Shown piece by piece: positions 10,275 to 19,705 of a stretch of 64,000 nt of DNA. A program made the position numbers and the translations under genes. The notes beneath the pieces are model-generated. The model saw only the letters and a program-made list of their open reading frames with translations, did not search any database and was not told the DNA's origin. Within the stretch, counting starts at the first letter, position 1, and each line of letters opens with the position of its first letter. This DNA is from Yponomeuta sedellus (lineage: Eukaryota; Arthropoda; Insecta; Lepidoptera; Yponomeutidae), in contig OW203732.1 in assembly GCA_934045075.1 (NCBI GenBank), positions 8,271,001 to 8,335,000 on the forward strand, written 5' to 3'.

Positions 10275-11354
10275 ATGGAACTCACTCGTGAAAATATTCG
10301 TGCTATGATTTATTACGATTTTCGACGTGGTTTAACGCAACAACAGTGGGTAGATCAATTAACTTCGAATTTTGGTGGTGAAGCTCCATCAAAAACGACT
10401 GTGTATCACTGGTTTAGTGAGTTTAATCGCGGGCGCAGTAAGCTTACGGACGAAGTTAAAGAAGGTCACCCGAAATAGGTGGTTGTGCCACAAAATATTG
10501 AAGCTGTGCGAAAACTAATAATGCAAGACCGCCATGTTACGTATCGCGAGATAGAGGCTATTCTGGGCATATGTATGACGAGCTGACGAACGATTCATAG
10601 GATATTACATGAAAATTTGTCTGTAAAAAAAATTTGTTCGCGTTGGATCCCGCACAACTTAACTCAGGATCAAAAAGATGCTCGCGTCGAATGGTGCAAC
10701 AAAACCTTAAAAAAATTCAACGGAGGCGACTCAAAATCTGTTTATAATATCTACACAAGTGACGAATCCTGGATCTACGCGTACGATCCCGAAACTAAAC
10801 AACAATCAACAGTTTGGGTGTTTCAAATGGAGCCAAAACCTACGAAAGTGGCTCGTGCAAAAAGCACTGTAAAGCAAATGGTGGCCTGCTTTTTTTGTAT
10901 TAATGGCCATGTGGCTACAATACCACTGGAGAATCGCAGAACGGTTAATTCGGAGTGGTACACGACCATTTGTTTGCCGGAAGTATTTGAAGAAATACGC
11001 CAAAACAACCAGCGACGCAGAATGATACTTCACCATGACAATGCCAGCTGTCATACATCACAGGGAACAACTACATTTTTGGATGGTCAAAAAATACAAT
11101 TGATAGGTCATCTACCGTACAGCCCTGATTTGGCTCCCAATGATTTCTATTTATTCCCAAATGTAAAGAATAAATTACGTGGTCAACGATTTTCGACCCG
11201 TGAAGATGCCGTAGATGCGTTCAAACAGCACGTTTTGGAGATACCTCAATCAGAGTGGAAAAAGTGTTTAACAAATTGGTTTCATCGAATGCAAAAGTGC
11301 ATCATAGTGGAGAATACTTTGAAAAACAATAAAAGCATAATATGCTTATTTTAA
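10275..11354 (+). pseudogene. mariner transposase, two in-frame stops
   Basis: Cut-and-paste transposase that would bind the element's inverted ends and catalyse excision and insertion at TA. From ATG 10275 (MELTRENIRAM) the frame runs 359 codons to TAA 11352, close to the ~345-350 residues usual for mariner. Residues 1-70 form the N-terminal helix-turn-helix region. The linker WIPHNL matches the mariner WVPHEL signature. Catalytic residues D163 (TSDESW), D255 (HHDNASCH) and D290 (SPDLAPND) are all present with 34 residues between the last two, i.e. D,D34D. Two nonsense codons, TAG 10476-10478 and TGA 10584-10586, break the DNA-binding half; there is no frameshift. A TTG-initiated extension upstream (from 10236) is not part of the family. 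The element is therefore immobile on its own unless trans-activated. Confidence 0.95.
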
Positions 11355-11364
11355 TTATTTAGCT

Positions 11365-11797
11365 ATATACATTTTTAAAAACCTATTTAGAGGCTAAAAA
11401 TTTCACCCATGCCGGGATTCGAACCCGCAACCTCTGGCTATCCGTACCAGCGCTCTACCAATTGAGCCAATGGGCGACTCACGGCATCAGTGAAATTTCG
11501 AACCTCTTTACAATATTCTCTGTATTACGTACAGGCAGCGACATCTGACTTAAGCTAATTGCATTACTTACAGCCCCGACTAACTACTTTGCAGTTAGGT
11601 TTAACATCGGAACGATATCACTGTACCCACATGATTACACTATTTTTTATTTTTAATGCACTAACCCGTGCTAAGGAACAAATTTAAAAACCTATTTAGA
11701 GGCTAAAAATTTTTCACCCATGCCGGGATTCGAACCCGCAACCTCTGGCTATCCGTACCAGCGCTCTACCAATTGAGCCAATATAAAATATACATTT
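11365..11797 (-). mobile_element. tRNA-core SINE (family A), dimeric copy inside mariner
   Basis: A 10-bp target duplication ATATACATTT (11365-11374, 11788-11797) brackets 413 bp. Read on the minus strand: a 5'-truncated tRNA-like unit (GGCTCAATTGGTAGAGCGC, B box GGTTCGAATCC), its tail with CTTAGCACGGGTTAGTGC, then a full leader starting near CATGTGGGTACAGTGATATC, a second tRNA-like core, and an end at CTCTAAATAGGTTTTTAA. It is thus a head-to-tail one-and-a-half unit insertion in the transposon's 3' UTR. It inserted after the mariner. Confidence 0.88.
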
Positions 11798-11840
11798 GTT
11801 TATTTTTCCTATTCCGCATACATAAGTAGCAGCCCTCGTA

Positions 11841-12299
11841 TTGCTTAACCCAAGTGATTGATTCCAATCATTCGGTTCCACTAGGTCACGAGTGATTCTT
11901 CGTTGGCGACCTCATTACTAAAAGGCCTACTTTTTTCAATTACAGGTTTACATAATTTTATTAAATTCATGCTTTACGCGCACCAATGTCGCATGCTTCA
12001 CTAAATTCATTATCCAAGATAAAATAATGTCTTTTACTTATATTTTATTGGCTAAGGACTGGGAGATGAGTAAAATATAACTGAAACGAGCTCGCCCAGC
12101 AGACTTTGCACCGTCTCTTTCTCCGTGAATTTGGTTTATGTGCACATAGCTACAATGAGTATCCCGTTTAAGTTCAAAAATCACCGTAAGCTTCCAAAAA
12201 CTTGAAAACTTCCAAAACGAGATGGTAACTTAAATATGGAAAAGCTGAAATTAACATTTGGAAAAGTTTTTTGAAATTCTAAGTATTCCCCGTTAGTTA
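11841..12299. other. no feature recognised
   Basis: Flank of the mariner insertion; no repeat or coding match seen. Confidence 0.35.
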
Positions 12300-12545
12300 G
12301 TTTAGATTTCCGCACTTAGCTTCATAGCTGGGCCATTGTACGTAGCAAGCGCTGAGGTACGTTATCACTTCAGACACTAGGGTTTCCACACAATGTTTTT
12401 CATTCACCGTCACCGAGTGGTATTGCTAATATAATTTCACAAATGTACATAAGTTAGAAAACAGAGTCATTGGCACACGCCGGGATTCGAACGCAGGACC
12501 GCCCGATTTAGAAGCTGGCGTTCTACACCGCTCCAGAGTATGCCC
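12300..12545 (-). mobile_element. SINE family B, near full length
   Basis: Reverse strand: head with GGTGTAGAACGCCAGCTTCT, B box region GCGTTCGAATCCCGGCGTG, body TGTACATTTGTGAAATTATA, 3' block GAAGCTAAGTGCGGAAATCT. Confidence 0.85.
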
Positions 12546-12556
12546 TGTACTAATGT

Positions 12557-12809
12557 TACCAATTTTAAAAACCTATTTAGAGACTAAAAATTCCACCCAT
12601 GCCGGGAATCGAGCCCGCGACCTCTGGCTATCCGTGCCAGCGCTCTTCCAACTGAGCTAATGGGCGACTCACCGGCATCAGTGAAATTTGGAACCTCTTT
12701 ACAATACTCTCTGTATTACGTACGTACGTATTTATAGCCTCTAAATAGGTTTTTAAAATTGTCCTTAGCACGGGTTGGCGCATTAAAAAGAATATAATGA
12801 TACCAATTT
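12557..12809 (+). mobile_element. tRNA-core SINE (family A), 5'-inverted copy
   Basis: Target duplication TACCAATTT (12557-12565, 12801-12809) brackets 235 bp. The first part (12566 to about 12727) is inverted: TAAAAACCTATTTAGAGAC, then the antisense tRNA core, then CTGTATTACGTAC. The second part is forward: GCCTCTAAATAGG, CCTTAGCACGGGTTGGCGC and the tail AAAGAATATAATGA. This matches the structure expected from twin priming during target-primed reverse transcription. Confidence 0.88.
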
Positions 12810-12814
12810 GACAA

Positions 12815-13249
12815 ATAACTCTTAAAACAAAAGTTTAAAACACAGACCCCTAATTGGCGAGCTATAGAACTTGCGCATTTTAGAAGTGACACTGCACATC
12901 CTCCTTACGCACAAACACGCCAATCACCGGGACACCCCTCAGCTCGCAAGTGACGTCATCGATAGAGGGTAGAGTCCAAGTGGCCATTAGTAGTGCTGAC
13001 GTGAAGTACCATCGAGGTCTCACTCGTCGAGGGCCCTCCTGTGTGTCTACGGCGGCCTCACGCGGCGGCCTATGTCGTGAAACACATTAGACGGCCTCCA
13101 CTATTTTAGTGCATTATTAGTACCGTCGACAGAACATCAAACTTTAGACGCGTGCACTCTACTTGGTTACGTTACGGGTGACTTTGCAACTAAATTGTTA
13201 AGGTTAAATCTGCTGTCGACTGTACAGTGACAGAAACAGGTGATGCATT
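12815..13249. other. GC-richer unique stretch
   Basis: From about 12890 to 13110 the sequence is markedly GC-rich (blocks such as GCGGCCTCACGCGGCGGCC) with a CRE-like TGACGTCA at 12951-12958. No coding frame or repeat copy is found; a regulatory island or an unrecognised element are both possible. Confidence 0.35.
12951..12958. promoter_or_regulatory. CRE-like site
   Basis: Exact TGACGTCA followed by TCGATAG, in a local GC-rich block. No promoter context is visible. Confidence 0.2.
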
Positions 13250-13480
13250 TTAACCGACTTCCAAAAAGGCTTTCTTCCATACTTTACTAAGTATGTATGT
13301 TCGGCGATAATTCTTTACCACGTTCTATGATTTATTAGGAACACTTATAGTTTCACAGTTATCATAGTTATAGTTTCACATGTCCGTCGGTTTGTCTGTC
13401 TGTCTGCTCGTCCGTCCGGTCGTCCAGCCGTTTGTGTGTCTGTCTAAACGGGGCTCAATTAAGAGACGATTAGTCCTAGA
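13250..13480 (+). mobile_element. lepidopteran 'AACCGACTTCCAAAAAGG' repeat
   Basis: Begins TTTTAACCGACTTCCAAAAA, followed by GTATGTATGTTCGGCGATAA and a GTCTGTCTGTC-rich block. A diverged copy is at 38.89-39.21 kb. The later AGTCAAGATCTGTTGAGACC near 13.96 kb matches the same family, so the copy probably extends, interrupted, to about 14.03 kb. Some related repeats are classed as Helitron-like; that is not shown here. Confidence 0.65.
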
Positions 13481-13635
13481 AATCTGAAATTGAAAGATGT
13501 ACGTTATTTACTTTACTTTAATGCATTCAGAAAAGCCATAAATAAGACACCAAAATTACAAAATAAAAAAGGCTACACGGCGAGCTTATTTCATAAGAAA
13601 TGACGTCCTGCCATCCCCTCGAAAATTGAAAATTG

Positions 13636-13690
13636 TTTTTAAAATTGTCCTTAGCACGGGTTAGTGCATTAAAAATAATATAATCCCTTC
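13636..13690 (+). mobile_element. tRNA-core SINE (family A), tail fragment
   Basis: TTTTTAAAATTGTCCTTAGC, then ACGGGTTAGTGCATTAAAAA, then TAATATAAT: only the last ~50 bp of the element. Confidence 0.7.
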
Positions 13691-14039
13691 GATGCACAAT
13701 ACGAACAATATAAACGATGGAGGAAAAGCGTACTTTTCAAAATTCAAGTGTTCATAATTATGTTCAGTGATAATTTATCTTTTTTCATTCACTAATACGC
13801 AAAATCGTATTAAAATTTGTTTTTTTTTTCATGGATGTCACTGTAACCGTTTAGGTCAACTAACTTTTTGAAAGACCGGACTGATTGCCCTATCTGATCT
13901 GATCTGTACTTTGAATTATATTATCCATTTTTCTCTCCTCAGGGGTGGTCCCTTATGAATTCAGTCAAGATCTGTTGAGACCCATGAGAAAGTAATCAAA
14001 ATTTATTTTTTAGTAAGTGTGCGTTAGTGCGTCTTACCT

Positions 14040-14470
14040 GTGATGACCGACGGAGCCAGGACATGGACAATCACGAAAGGGCTGGTCCACCAGTTCAAAG
14101 TCGCTTAGCGAGCTATGGAGAGAGCTATGCTCGGAGTTTCTCTGAAGGATAGGATTCGCAACGAATACATCCGACAGAGAACCAAAGTTATCGACATAGC
14201 TCAGAGAATTAGCGAACTGAAGTGGCAGTGGGCTGGCCATATCTCGCGAAGAACCGACAATCGTTGGAGCAAACGTGTTCTTGAGTGGAGACCGCGATTC
14301 GGAAAACGCAGTGTAGGACGCCCTTCGACTAGGTGGTATGATGATCTGTGAAAAACTGCCGGCAGATGCTGGATGCGGCCAGCTGAAGACAGGGCGCTAT
14401 GGCGCTCATTAGGAAAGGCCTATGTCCAACAGTGGACTAACATAATATGTTATATTATTATAGCCTGTAG
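14040..14470 (+). pseudogene. RTE-type LINE ORF2, C-terminal part (RTE-a)
   Basis: Tail of an RTE endonuclease-reverse transcriptase. One frame from 14040 encodes DGARTWTITKGLVHQFKVA, then RAMERAMLGVSLKDRIRNEY, ELKWQWAGHISRR, LEWRPRFGKRSVGRPSTRW and ALWRSLGKAYVQQWTN. These are the thumb and C-terminal motifs of lepidopteran RTE elements. Two in-frame stops interrupt it: TAG 14106-14108, where the family has a Q codon, and TGA 14349-14351. The paralogue at 49.6 kb has CGA at the second site, so it arose by a C-to-T change. The polymerase catalytic domain is absent. This is a 5'-truncated, inactive copy. Confidence 0.9.
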
Positions 14471-14479
14471 AAGAAGAAT

Positions 14480-15064
14480 AAGAAGTGTGTCAAACAAAAC
14501 GGGGCTCGTGGTGCTGATAACTCCTTACTTTACAGGAGTGAGCGGCCGCCCAAGTATGCAATCGTCACAGTGTCTTTTATTTCACGTAGGTAATGCGCAA
14601 AAGTCCAAAGTCTCTTTTTTCAATTGTCACTAATAGTTTTTAAGGGTGTTACCAATTTAAAAGTGGTCTTGTTAAAAAATTAAACCACTGTATAAAAGCA
14701 GTAAAATCCAATACGTTCCTAATTAGAAAATTGGATTTAATTAGGCTAGCACCTCGCGGAAGGCAGGACGGCGGCTGGTTAGCTAGCGAACTAAAAGTGA
14801 CATACAAAATAATGTGCCGCTACATGTTTTTGTTGAAGTTGGTTTTTTTGTTTAAAAAAGTAGTTATTTCGTACCATTGACGCCTAGGTGGTCTGATTCG
14901 TGTGCGCGCCTAGACATGAAGCGACCATGAAATTGAATCGACGCGTTCCTGCAGTGGTAATTGTACTGCAATCCGCCAGCATTGCTCCGGTACTCCCGAC
15001 GCCAAATGCTAATTTGCGGTGCGATCGAATGTCTTTAGTCATTAATTTATCCATAATATGACTT
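14480..15064. other. no feature recognised
   Basis: Non-coding sequence with no match to the window's repeat families. Confidence 0.3.
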
Positions 15065-15365
15065 TGAGCGGTGGTAGCGGAGCGGTGAAACACTGAACTC
15101 TCAATCGGGAAGTCGTGGGTTTGAATTCCGGCATGTACCAATGATTTTTAAGTTATGAACATTTGTGAAGTTTTAAAAGCAATACAATTCGCTGTGTGAA
15201 AAGAACACTTTGTGAGAAAACCTGAGTGTCTGCAGTGTTGACATACCTCAGCGTTTGAAATGCCAATCCTCGGTGGGCCCGGGTGGTAATTGCGCCCATA
15301 CTATCTCTCTGAGAGAAGGCCTTAGCCCTGCAATGTGACGTTTATAGGCTACATAGAGAAAAAGG
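15065..15365 (+). mobile_element. SINE family B, full length
   Basis: tRNA-like head GGTGGTAGCGGAGCGGTG with GGGTTTGAATTCC, body with GAACACTTTGTGAGAAAACC, then the long 3' form ending GGCCTTAGCCCTGCAATG and GTTTATAGGCTAC. This copy keeps the GGTGGTAATTGCGCCCATAC-type 3' end that is missing from the 7.9-kb copy. Confidence 0.85.
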
Positions 15366-15667
15366 AGAGCCTATAGGGTGTGTGCATTCGGTAACACCTA
15401 AGTGTACTTATGGTGTCAGAATTTAAATGAGTCGGACACTAGTGCGCTATTTGCCTTTGTGGCTGCCTTGCTGCTCTCCGAAAACATACATGAATAGGGC
15501 TGTCACGTTTAAAAAAGCTCCCAGCTCGAAAAATCGACATAGAGATTAGTTTAAGTGGTCTTTTGTGTTGTGATCTTACGTGTGCGTATGCTTTGGGTTA
15601 CAGTCTAGATCTTCACTATTAAGCCTATTATGTACGTTGAATGATTGTTACCTGTTTTTACACACCA

Positions 15668-15845
15668 ATAATAGTACATTACACAACTAGGGTGGTAACA
15701 CAAAGAAAGGCCGAGATCGCAGAAGTTTGCGGCCCGAGCTGCAAGTGAGAGCTTTCTTTATTACCTCCCGTGTTGTGTACATCTTTTTATGTCTACACTT
15801 GGCAAAAAAACCACTTTATTGCCAGGTGTGGCATAAAGTAAATTA
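15668..15845. mobile_element. foldback element G, short copy
   Basis: GTACATTACACAACTAGGG is mirrored by CTCCCGTGTTGTGTACAT; a second inverted pair follows (ACACTTGGCA and TGCCAGGTGT). The 24.9-kb copy is longer: this one lacks about 21 bases of the loop (GCGAGGGACGTAAATATGCG) and the inner GGCTTTTTCCG palindrome. Confidence 0.8.
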
Positions 15846-16084
15846 GATTCTCGACCTTACTTTTAGGATTCCGTGGTCAACAAGATGAGATAACAAAATT
15901 ATAACATTAAGTTGAAAACTCTGTTAATTAAGTCAAAACCTGTTTTGAAAAGAATAAATGTGGAGTTCTTTTTTTAGATTCTTCTCCACACAATCTATAG
16001 TGAAACTAACAGCTTTGACGTTCATTAAGTAAACATTTTGTTTTGATAGTGAATATTTTTTACACCGGGTCCGGGTCCCATCTG

Positions 16085-16560
16085 GAAATGTGGCAGCCCT
16101 ATGCATGGGGGCTAACTTTAATTGCGGTACAGTAAAGCGCGAATTATATTGTTAATCCGGAGCCTGGGCATATAACTTTCAAACCCGTAAAGGTAGCAGC
16201 CCTATGCATAAGGGCAGTAGCTGCGGTATAGTAAAGCGCGAATTATATTGTTAATCCGGAGCCTGGGCAATTTTTCAAACCCGGAAAGGTGGCAGCCCTA
16301 TGCATAGGGGCAGTAGATGCGGTACAGTAAAGTGCGAATCAATATATAATATGTTAACCGGAGCCACGGCATGAAACATTCAAACTCATAGATTCCTGCT
16401 CCAACCAGGAAAGGTGGCAGCACTATGCATGAGGCCAGTAGCGGCACTCGGTAGGTCCCGAAATAAAATGCTAAGTATAGCTCAGGAATGTACCATTCAA
16501 ACCCGTAGACTCCGGATAAGCCCGGAGATATGGCCGCCCTATTCCTAAGGGCAGTAGCGG
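16085..16560. repeat. decayed tandem repeat, GGCAGCCCTATGCAT units
   Basis: Five degenerate units of roughly 105-125 bp. Each carries GGCAGCCCTATGCATAGGGG-like sequence, a GGGCAGTAG stretch, AGTAAAGCGCGAATTATATT in the first units, and CATTCAAACCC. Similarity drops from left to right. A 118-codon frame runs antisense through the last units (16298-16654) but looks like a by-product of the repeat. Confidence 0.75.
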
Positions 16561-16654
16561 CAGAGGAGATGGCCCGGTCTGGCGTCCTCCTCGGGGCGGT
16601 CATTGGAAAAGGGGCGCTCGCGCAAGTTGAAGCAGCTGAGGTCACCTGCTTCAA

Positions 16655-17480
16655 TACGTTAGATATATGAGAACGCTGGATTTTCTCGGGAATCCCGGAA
16701 AAAATATTTTTATTTTATAACTACATGTAATATAATTTATTTGTAATCTTTGTCATTATAAGCCTACTTCGCCGCAAATCACTCGTGGCCTAGTGGAACC
16801 CCATGTGGCATATTTCTGAGCGCGTTGTCGATTTGCATTTGCTTCACTCAAAGCTTTTTCACCTTCCCAATTTGCTTCAAGTGGATTAAAATAGTTTTAT
16901 CACAAACACCGCAGCCTGCAGCTAACTCGGACGTGTTTTGAAATGGATCCGCTTAATCAATAGCCTTCAATTCTTAATTATCAACTTTGGTCTCCGGCCG
17001 TTCACGGGGGTTGTCTGCAGGTCGAAATTTCTAGAACGAGAACGTTGGAACCAAAAACGCACTGTGTTTTTTTTTTGAGACACCGTCGCCATATAAGAGT
17101 ACCTACATAATTAATCCTTCGAGCCGTTTCTGCCGTATTGGTGCCACGGTGAAACTCGTACTTGTAAATAACGCGATATTTCAATGTAAGTACCTAAAAT
17201 ATACTGGAGAAGTCTTACACACAACAAAATTACTTGTCCTGATCTTAGGGAAACCCTGTGCTGTAAAGAGGCAAGGTCATCACATACCTGGAAATACCGT
17301 CAGACTGAAGCCTTTTGTACAAATACACGGCGATTTCCAATGAGAATAGAACCCCCGATCTCCTTTGTAATGAAATACAAAAAATTAATAAATGACAATT
17401 TCAAGCGCGGAAAAATAAAACAAAGATGGCGCTTAGTTAAGAGGGCAATATTTAGCGCGTGTGTGATGCAGTAGAATAGT
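16655..17480. other. no feature recognised
   Basis: Mixed sequence with a poly-T run near 17067; no coding or repeat assignment. Confidence 0.3.
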
Positions 17481-17638
17481 AGATTGTGACGTAGCTAACC
17501 ACGTCACCAGCCACACCACGAGCACCACGCAGGCACGGCGTGACAAGGCGCCAGCGGAGCGCGGCCCGCGGCGCGGGGCGCCGCATGCAGTGACGCCAGC
17601 AAGGACTGGCGGGAGGCGCGGCACGGCGGCGATGCGAA

Positions 17639-17664
17639 TATAAAAGGCGCAGCGCTAGCTCAGT
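17639..17664 (+). promoter_or_regulatory. LTR core promoter (TATA box and initiator)
   Basis: TATAAAAG at 17639-17646 is followed by the arthropod initiator TCAGT at 17660-17664, with A at 17662. The TATA-to-start spacing of 23 bases is shorter than the common ~30. It lies inside the GC-rich first part of the LTR and would mark the U3/R boundary. Confidence 0.55.
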
Positions 17665-17904
17665 CGAGCGGCTCCCACTACCAGTAAAGTCGTTCACCGT
17701 AGGTCCGGTCCCGGTGTGAGTTTAAGGGGTTTCTGGTTCGCTGTGGGAGTCCCGGTAGGGCTTCAGGACAGTCGGAGGGGATCCCGATCTGTAGAGGGTT
17801 GAGGAACAGGCGAGGGCACATCGGCTGATCGCCGGAAGCGGTACAGTGGTCCGCCTCTGTGGGCCCATCCGAGGTTAGCCGATGCCGCTCACGAAATGTC
17901 CTAG

Positions 17905-18075
17905 GGCATGGCATGTTGGTTTCCCGATAATAGCCGGCCTAGGACATCTCGTGTGCCCGCCTTAGCCTCTGGGTGCTGGCACGTTGGGGTTCCCGATGGT
18001 GGCCACACCCAGGTAATAGGGAATCTTGAGAGCGGTATGTTGGGGATCCCGATATCGGCCGCTCCAGGATCATTG
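17905..18075 (+). repeat. imperfect repeats within the LTR
   Basis: Three units carry ATGTTGG or ACGTTGG, then TTCCCGAT or ATCCCGAT, then GGCC and CAGGA-like ends, spaced 68 and 56 bases apart. Weaker relatives (GGATCCCGATCTG) lie upstream. They fall in the part of the LTR downstream of the initiator, so they would be transcribed. Confidence 0.6.
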
Positions 18076-18443
18076 AGAGTCGTAGGTACCTCTCACCAGG
18101 AATAAGTACAGCAGTTAGTAATAGTGAGCAAGTTGCCCCTAGTGTCCATCAGTAGTTAAGTCGTGTGAGTGTCGGTGGTGTAACAAAGACAGTGATAATA
18201 CAGGAACATTGGTTAAAACCAGTGGTAGGTTAAGTGAGAGACAATTTGAGTGTGTAGGGTTAATTATGTAAATATTAGGTCTGTGTATATTAAATGGTGT
18301 CGGTTTTTGGAATCCAAGCGTAGTCATTTGTGAGTAGTCCCCATAGGCATCCTTTAAAGCGCCAACCCGGGTAGTATTTCACCGGGTCGCGCATAAACCT
18401 AGCCCCTCAGGCAGAGCACCTCAAGAGGTTAGTGTTACAAGAT

Positions 18444-18933
18444 TGTTAAACGAAGGCAGAAAGAATCAATTTCCGAGGCATTTAGACTATGATCATTTCG
18501 AATATGAGGAAAATATAAACTCATTTTTAATATTAAAATCTTAGCATAGAAGATTATTACCATTTTTTTTAATTCCGTCATAGATACTATAACAGAATAG
18601 TACCCGCCAAAGTATGTCGACTTTTTAAATTTTAAATATGGAACTCACCGCGTAATTTGTTGCGGCTTATTCCGCTCAAAGAAGTTTGCGCTAAGTTCAC
18701 ACTGGCTGTTTAGAAACTCACATGGCCGCAGCATTATTTTTTGTTTTTTTTTTAAAAAGCCTATTTATAAAACTCTTCACGCTGACAGTAGTTCTATTTT
18801 TAAAGTTCATTCCGGCCCTTAGGTGGGAAGTAATTTGTATGAGTTTTTCCCTCCCTATGGAGGGAAGCATCATTTTCCACCAAATAATCAGATTAAAACA
18901 ACACTACTTTCCGAGTACAAGAAATGAAATAGT
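18444..18933 (+). repeat. family H repeat, unit 1
   Basis: Begins with TGTTAAACGAAGGCAGAAAG right after the LTR's target duplication and ends at TTTCCGAGTACAAGAAATG. Contains AATATGGAACTCACCGCGTA and AAGTTCACACTGGCTGTTTA. It lacks ~68 bases of foldback present in unit 2 (the AATTCCCGAGG...CCGAGTAGGAATT section). No protein is encoded. Confidence 0.8.
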
Positions 18934-19705
18934 AGATTTCTTAACGAGGGTAGAAAGAATCAATTCCCGAGGTATTTAGACGCCCGAGCGCAGCGAGGGC
19001 GTCTATAGTCCGAGTAGGAATTGATTCTTTTACCCGTGTTAAACACTCTACTTTTCATTTCGAATATGAGGAAAAAAAAACTCTTTTTTAATATTAAAAT
19101 CTTAGCATAAAAAAACCTGTCTTACCAATTTTTTTGAATTCCGTCACAGATACTATAGTGCGTTCACATTAACTTGACGCGTGAGAGAATTGGTAACAAG
19201 GACATAACATGTGAATTAGCTTTTGGACCTAATCGGAAGATGGTAAAACAAGCCCTCAATCCTTTTATTTTCCCCAAGTAAGGGGAATGATTTCTTATTT
19301 AACATGGTAACAGTAAATATCTCAGTGCTACCAATTCTCTCACGCGTCAAGTTAATGTGAACGCACTGTATAACAGATTAGTACCCGCCATTTAAATCGA
19401 CTTTTTAAATTTTAAATATGGAACTCACCGCGTAATTGTTGCAGCTTATTCCGCTCAAAGAAGTTTGCGCTAAGTTCACACTGGCTGTTTAGAAACTCAC
19501 ATGGCCGCAGCATTTTTTTGTAATTAGTTTTTTTTAAAAGCCTATTTATTACATAAAACTCTTCACAACTGACAGTAGTTCTATTTTTAAAGTTCATTCC
19601 GGCCCTTGGGTGGGAAGTAATTTGTATGAGTTTTTCCCTCCCTGTGGAGGGAAGCAGCATTTTCCACCCAATAATCAGATCAAAACAACACTACTTTCCG
19701 AGTAG
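18934..19705 (+). repeat. family H repeat, unit 2, with a MITE inside
   Basis: Direct neighbour of unit 1 and about 85-90% similar by eye. It retains an inner palindrome GAATCAATTCCCGAGG / CCGAGTAGGAATTGATTC around GCCCGAGCGCAGCGAGGGCG. A 213-bp MITE interrupts it at 19156-19368. A third copy lies inverted at 47.47-47.99 kb. Confidence 0.8.
19154..19370. mobile_element. TA-flanked MITE with 40-bp inverted ends
   Basis: The element (19156-19368, 213 bp) has terminal inverted repeats that match at 39 of 40 bases, starting AGTGCGTTCACATTAACTTG and ending in GAATTGGTA; only the first base differs (T against C). TA flanks both ends (19154-19155, 19369-19370). The neighbouring unit 1 has the unoccupied sequence GATACTATAACAG near 18580-18595. 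TA duplication and size indicate a Tc1/mariner-mobilised MITE with no coding capacity. High arm identity suggests recent mobility. Confidence 0.9.

Larger units (their letters stand above)
10101..11840 (+). mobile_element. mariner transposon with both ends and TA flanks
   Basis: The left end (from 10103) and the reverse complement of the right end (to 11838) share GGCTGCTACTTATGTATG and continue to CGGAATA; the outermost bases CATA/CGAG differ at 3 of 4 positions. TA dinucleotides flank both ends (10101-10102, 11839-11840), the target of all mariner elements. The span is 1,736 bp. Removing the 413-bp SINE and its 10-bp duplication (11375-11797) leaves about 1,313 bp, the usual size of a mariner. 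The transposase gene inside carries two stop codons. Confidence 0.92.
17481..18443 (+). mobile_element. solo LTR of an LTR retrotransposon with 4-bp target duplication
   Basis: The LTR (17485-18439, 955 bp) begins TGTGACG and ends GTTACA, i.e. TG...CA. It is flanked by AGAT on both sides (17481-17484, 18440-18443). No gag, pol or second LTR is present, so the internal part was lost by LTR-LTR recombination. The empty site AGTAGATTGTTAAACG survives in a related repeat at about 47.96 kb (reverse strand), confirming the boundaries. A TATA box and initiator lie at 17639-17664. A 4-bp duplication fits Ty3-like elements, but without coding sequence the superfamily is uncertain. Orientation is assigned from the TATA/initiator. 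Confidence 0.88.

Noticed and set aside
10806..11054. Antisense open frames in the mariner
   Set aside because: Shadows of the transposase coding strand.
16298..16654. 118-codon antisense frame as a membrane protein
   Set aside because: It runs through degenerate tandem units and its repeated segments follow the unit period; no start context or domain.
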